DNA from: an uncultured candidate division WPS-2 bacterium
GTDB lineage: Bacteria > Vulcanimicrobiota > Vulcanimicrobiia > Vulcanimicrobiales > Vulcanimicrobiaceae
DNA length: 8,505 nucleotides
NCBI GenBank assembly: GCA_937927945.1
Contig: CALEYW010000056.1
Coordinates: forward strand, 1 to 8,505
Direction of reading: 5' to 3'
Shown in pieces: positions 7,193 to 8,505 of the stretch (position 1 is the stretch's first letter; each line of letters opens with the position of its first letter). The notes under the pieces were generated by a model. That model saw only the letters and a program-made list of their open reading frames with translations. It did no database searches and was not told the DNA's origin. The translations under genes and the position numbers were made by a program.

Positions 7193-7318
7193 TCAGTGCA
7201 GGAAGCGGATAGCGACCGGGTACCGGTACGGCAGCCCGCTGCCGGCCCGAACGGCACCGGCGATCGCGAGCGCGAGCTGCGCGGAGAGCATCACCAGGAG
7301 CACGGCCAGCAGCACCAT
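7193..7318 (-). CDS. C-terminal part of a split DUF4870-like membrane protein
   Basis: This 41-residue reading from ATG 7318 contains one hydrophobic helix (VLLAVLLVMLSAQLALAIAGAV) and the ending GLPYRYPVAIRFLH. That ending closely resembles the close of DUF4870 (Tic20-like) small membrane proteins, which typically finish in YRYPLTIRF. It lacks the family's N-terminal part, which lies just upstream in another frame (ending 7318). The two readings meet at TGATG, so this piece could be translated by re-initiation, or the gene carries a 1-base deletion or sequencing error and was originally continuous. The frame stays open upstream to 7396, but that stretch is Arg-rich and antisense-like. The stop codon is 9 bases from the convergent hydantoinase-like gene's stop. 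Confidence 0.6.
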   Translation of the reverse strand: MVLLAVLLVMLSAQLALAIAGAVRAGSGLPYRYPVAIRFLH

Positions 7319-7533
7319 CACGCGGCCGGGGTCTGAGGCGACCCGTCGCCGGCCTCGTGACGCACGCCGCCGGTGAACACGAACGAGAGGAGCCACAGCG
7401 TCAACGCTACGACGGCCAAGACGCCGCCGACGATCGCATAGGTGATCGGAAAGTTCAGCGCTTCGCGACCGTGATCGCGCGCGAAGCGATCGCCCTTCGG
7501 CGCGAAGGTGAGCACGATCAAGGCCCCGATCAC
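7318..7533 (-). CDS. N-terminal part of a split DUF4870-like membrane protein
   Basis: Reading of 71 residues from GTG 7533. It carries the DUF4870 core: a hydrophobic start VIGALIVLTFAP, then KGDRFARDHGREALNFPITY, matching the family's pattern of charged residues followed by (K/R)EALNFQIT, then a helix AIVGGVLAVVALTLWLLSFVF. It stops after a polar stretch (GGVRHEAGDGSPQTPAA) where the family normally goes into its last helix. That helix is present in the next frame (7193-7318). The N-terminus also looks short. An ATG at 7583 gives MDKEGERT in a third frame, which resembles family N-termini, and would need another 1-base shift near 7535-7560 to join. GTG 7533 has no ribosome site close by; AAGGAGG at 7577-7571 is too far. 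Real split gene, pseudogene and sequencing errors all remain possible. Confidence 0.6.
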   Translation of the reverse strand: MIGALIVLTFAPKGDRFARDHGREALNFPITYAIVGGVLAVVALTLWLLSFVFTGGVRHEAGDGSPQTPAA

Positions 7534-7564
7534 GCCGCCGACCGGCCCAGGGACGACCGCGTTC

Positions 7565-7592
7565 GTTCGCCCTCCTTATCCATCGGGCGAAC
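7565..7592 (-). promoter_or_regulatory. Hairpin over the start region of the DUF4870-like gene
   Basis: GTTCGCCC (7565-7572) and GGGCGAAC (7585-7592) are perfect 8-base inverted repeats with a 12-base loop. Read on the minus strand, the loop holds the ATG at 7583 and most of an AAGGAGG ribosome-site-like sequence. There is no T-run after it, so an intrinsic terminator for the upstream VOC gene is less likely. It could hide a translation start or be chance in GC-rich sequence. Confidence 0.35.
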
Positions 7593-7627
7593 TTAGCAGC
7601 CGAACCGTCCCCTCCTTGTTCGCCGGC

Positions 7628-8422
7628 TCAGGCGGGGAGCTCCGCACCCGCCGGGGCCTTGCGCTGGTGGATCATATACGCGTGGCCTTCGGGATCCGAT
7701 CCGAACGCCATGAAGCACACCGGCGTCTCCATCGGGTCGCTGATCGTCGCGCCGCGTTCGCGGACGCGCGCGACCGCGGCGTGTGCGTCCGCGACGGCGA
7801 ACATGCCGCTGCTTCCTGGAAGCCGCTCGTCCGACCAGTCCGGTTTCCACACGCCGAACGTCGATCCGTCGCCGAGCGCGAACTCCGCGCCGCGACCCTG
7901 CGGGTCGATCTCCGTCGGCGCGAGCCCCAGCACGTCGCGATAGAAGGCGATCGCGCGCGCCGGATCGCTGACGAAAACGCCGGCGATGTCGAGCCCGACG
8001 ATCGAAGCCCGATCGGCCGTGACCTGATCGTGCGCATCGTCGTCGCGAACCGTTCGCTGGTGGATGACGAACGCGTTCTCGTCAGGATCCGCCCCGAACG
8101 CCATGCGGCACACCGGCGATTCGATCACGTCGCCGACCGTCCCGCCGCGTTTCCGGATCGCCGCGATGGCCGCGCCGGCATCGCCGACCGCGAAGAAGGT
8201 GATCTTCGCGTCCGACTCGGGACCCTCGCCCTGATTCCACACGCCGAACGTCGTGCCGTCGGCGAGCGTGAACTCCGCGCCGCGACCGTCGTCGTCCAGC
8301 TTGGTGGGCGCGATGCCGAGCACGTTATGATAGAAGCCTACCTCCGCCGCGGGGTCACGGACGAGGATCGCGGAGAGGTCGATACCGGTGATCGAGGCGT
8401 TGTCACGCGCGATGTGTTCCAT
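7628..8422 (-). CDS. Tandem VOC-domain protein (glyoxalase/bleomycin-resistance fold)
   Basis: Two vicinal-oxygen-chelate domains in one chain of 264 residues. Domain 1 (about 11-124) and domain 2 (about 138-255) share the same run of features: GIDLSAILVRDPA/GLDIAGVFVSDPA, FYHNVLGIAPT/FYRDVLGLAPT, GRGAEFTLADGTTFGVW/GRGAEFALGDGSTFGVW, then SPVCRMAFGADPDENAFVIHQR/TPVCFMAFGSDPEGHAYMIHQR. Such proteins form the barrel from paired modules and include glyoxalases, dioxygenases and antibiotic-binding proteins. The substrate here is unknown, and the PEGHAYMIHQRK ending is common in unassigned VOC proteins. The start is unsure: GTG 8452 and ATG 8443 fall inside a palindrome (8442-8466), so I prefer ATG 8422. 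None has a clear ribosome site. It lies upstream of the DUF4870-like gene on the same strand, 44 bases away from its ATG at 7583. Confidence 0.92.
   Translation of the reverse strand: MEHIARDNASITGIDLSAILVRDPAAEVGFYHNVLGIAPTKLDDDGRGAEFTLADGTTFGVWNQGEGPESDAKITFFAVGDAGAAIAAIRKRGGTVGDVIESPVCRMAFGADPDENAFVIHQRTVRDDDAHDQVTADRASIVGLDIAGVFVSDPARAIAFYRDVLGLAPTEIDPQGRGAEFALGDGSTFGVWKPDWSDERLPGSSGMFAVADAHAAVARVRERGATISDPMETPVCFMAFGSDPEGHAYMIHQRKAPAGAELPA
7845..7897 (+). repeat. Copy 1 of a 53-base direct repeat within the VOC gene
   Basis: This stretch matches 8235-8287 at 49 of 53 positions by my count, at a spacing of 390 bases (130 codons, one domain length). It encodes the GRGAEF to TFGVW segment of domain 2. 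The match reflects internal domain duplication rather than a mobile repeat. Confidence 0.85.
8235..8287 (+). repeat. Copy 2 of a 53-base direct repeat within the VOC gene
   Basis: Partner of 7845-7897; it encodes the matching segment of VOC domain 1. The four differences lie in the middle of the repeat, and the last 18 bases (AACTCCGCGCCGCGACC plus the preceding G) are identical. Confidence 0.85.
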
Positions 8423-8441
8423 GGGTCCAGCGTAGCCGGCC

Positions 8442-8466
8442 ATATATGACACGCGCTGTCATGTAT
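8442..8466. promoter_or_regulatory. 25-bp palindrome, likely operator for the VOC gene
   Basis: Arms ATATATGACA (8442-8451) and TGTCATGTAT (8457-8466) flank a CGCGC centre and pair at 9 of 10 positions. AT-rich outer arms in GC-rich DNA, together with the position at the 5' end of the minus-strand VOC gene, fit a dimeric repressor site (TetR-, ArsR- or HxlR-like regulators bind sites of this form). No regulator gene is in the window on this side, so its partner may lie beyond 8505. The identity of the regulator is not inferable. Confidence 0.6.
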
Positions 8467-8505
8467 CCCGAAGCGCCTCGCCCCCCGAGTGTCATTGCGA
8501 GCTTG

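Noticed and set aside
5050..7212. 720-codon plus-strand reading overlapping the hydantoinase-like gene
   Set aside because: Extremely Arg-rich shadow frame with no recognisable domain; the conserved ATP-binding motifs are in the other frame.
7508..8449. 313-codon plus-strand reading opposite the VOC gene
   Set aside because: It mirrors the duplicated VOC domains antisense and is Arg-rich; the minus-strand protein has two complete VOC domains.

Overview
This is a high-GC (roughly two-thirds G+C by eye) bacterial fragment that is almost fully coding. It looks like the start of a draft or metagenome contig: bases 1-44 are untrimmed Illumina Nextera adapter (end of the i5 primer, an 8-base index, then the transposon mosaic end), and genomic sequence starts at 45. 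The gene content (YtrA-type GntR regulator, Uma2 nuclease-fold protein, DUF4870-like protein, tandem VOC protein, lone hydantoinase-A-like protein) and the CGATCG-rich, GC-biased coding sequence would suit a soil or sediment lineage such as Eremiobacterota/Vulcanimicrobiota, Chloroflexota or Actinomycetota. The window alone cannot settle which.

Plus strand, 45-5129 and on to 7183: a tightly packed set of genes, many overlapping by 1-4 bases. First comes a GntR/YtrA-type repressor (about 114-515), then an ABC-2 ATPase (512-1381), its six-helix permease (1381-2142) and a 61-residue orphan protein (2144-2329). These four form a self-regulated transporter operon of the ytr kind. An M20 metallodipeptidase (2377-3765) and a class I SAM-dependent methyltransferase (3762-4511) follow, overlapping by 4 bases. 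Then come a Uma2-family PD-(D/E)XK protein (4560-5129) and a hydantoinase/oxoprolinase A-like protein. The last has no ATG, GTG or TTG start that would keep its ATP-binding N-terminus. The only near-cognate NTG start is a CTG at 5126, which overlaps the uma2 stop codon.

Minus strand, 8422 down to 7193: a tandem-domain VOC (glyoxalase/bleomycin-resistance fold) protein, then a DUF4870-like membrane protein split into two reading frames that meet at a TGATG stop/start, perhaps with a second break near its N-terminus. This block converges on the hydantoinase-like gene with only 9 bases between stop codons. A near-perfect 25-bp palindrome (8442-8466) lies over the 5' end of the VOC gene and looks like a regulator binding site.

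No RNA genes, CRISPR array, insertion sequence or phage genes were seen, and no stretch over 300 bases lacks a gene. I found no convincing new multi-gene system. The points most worth checking are the CTG start, the split DUF4870 gene, the palindrome, the orphan small gene and the adapter contamination.
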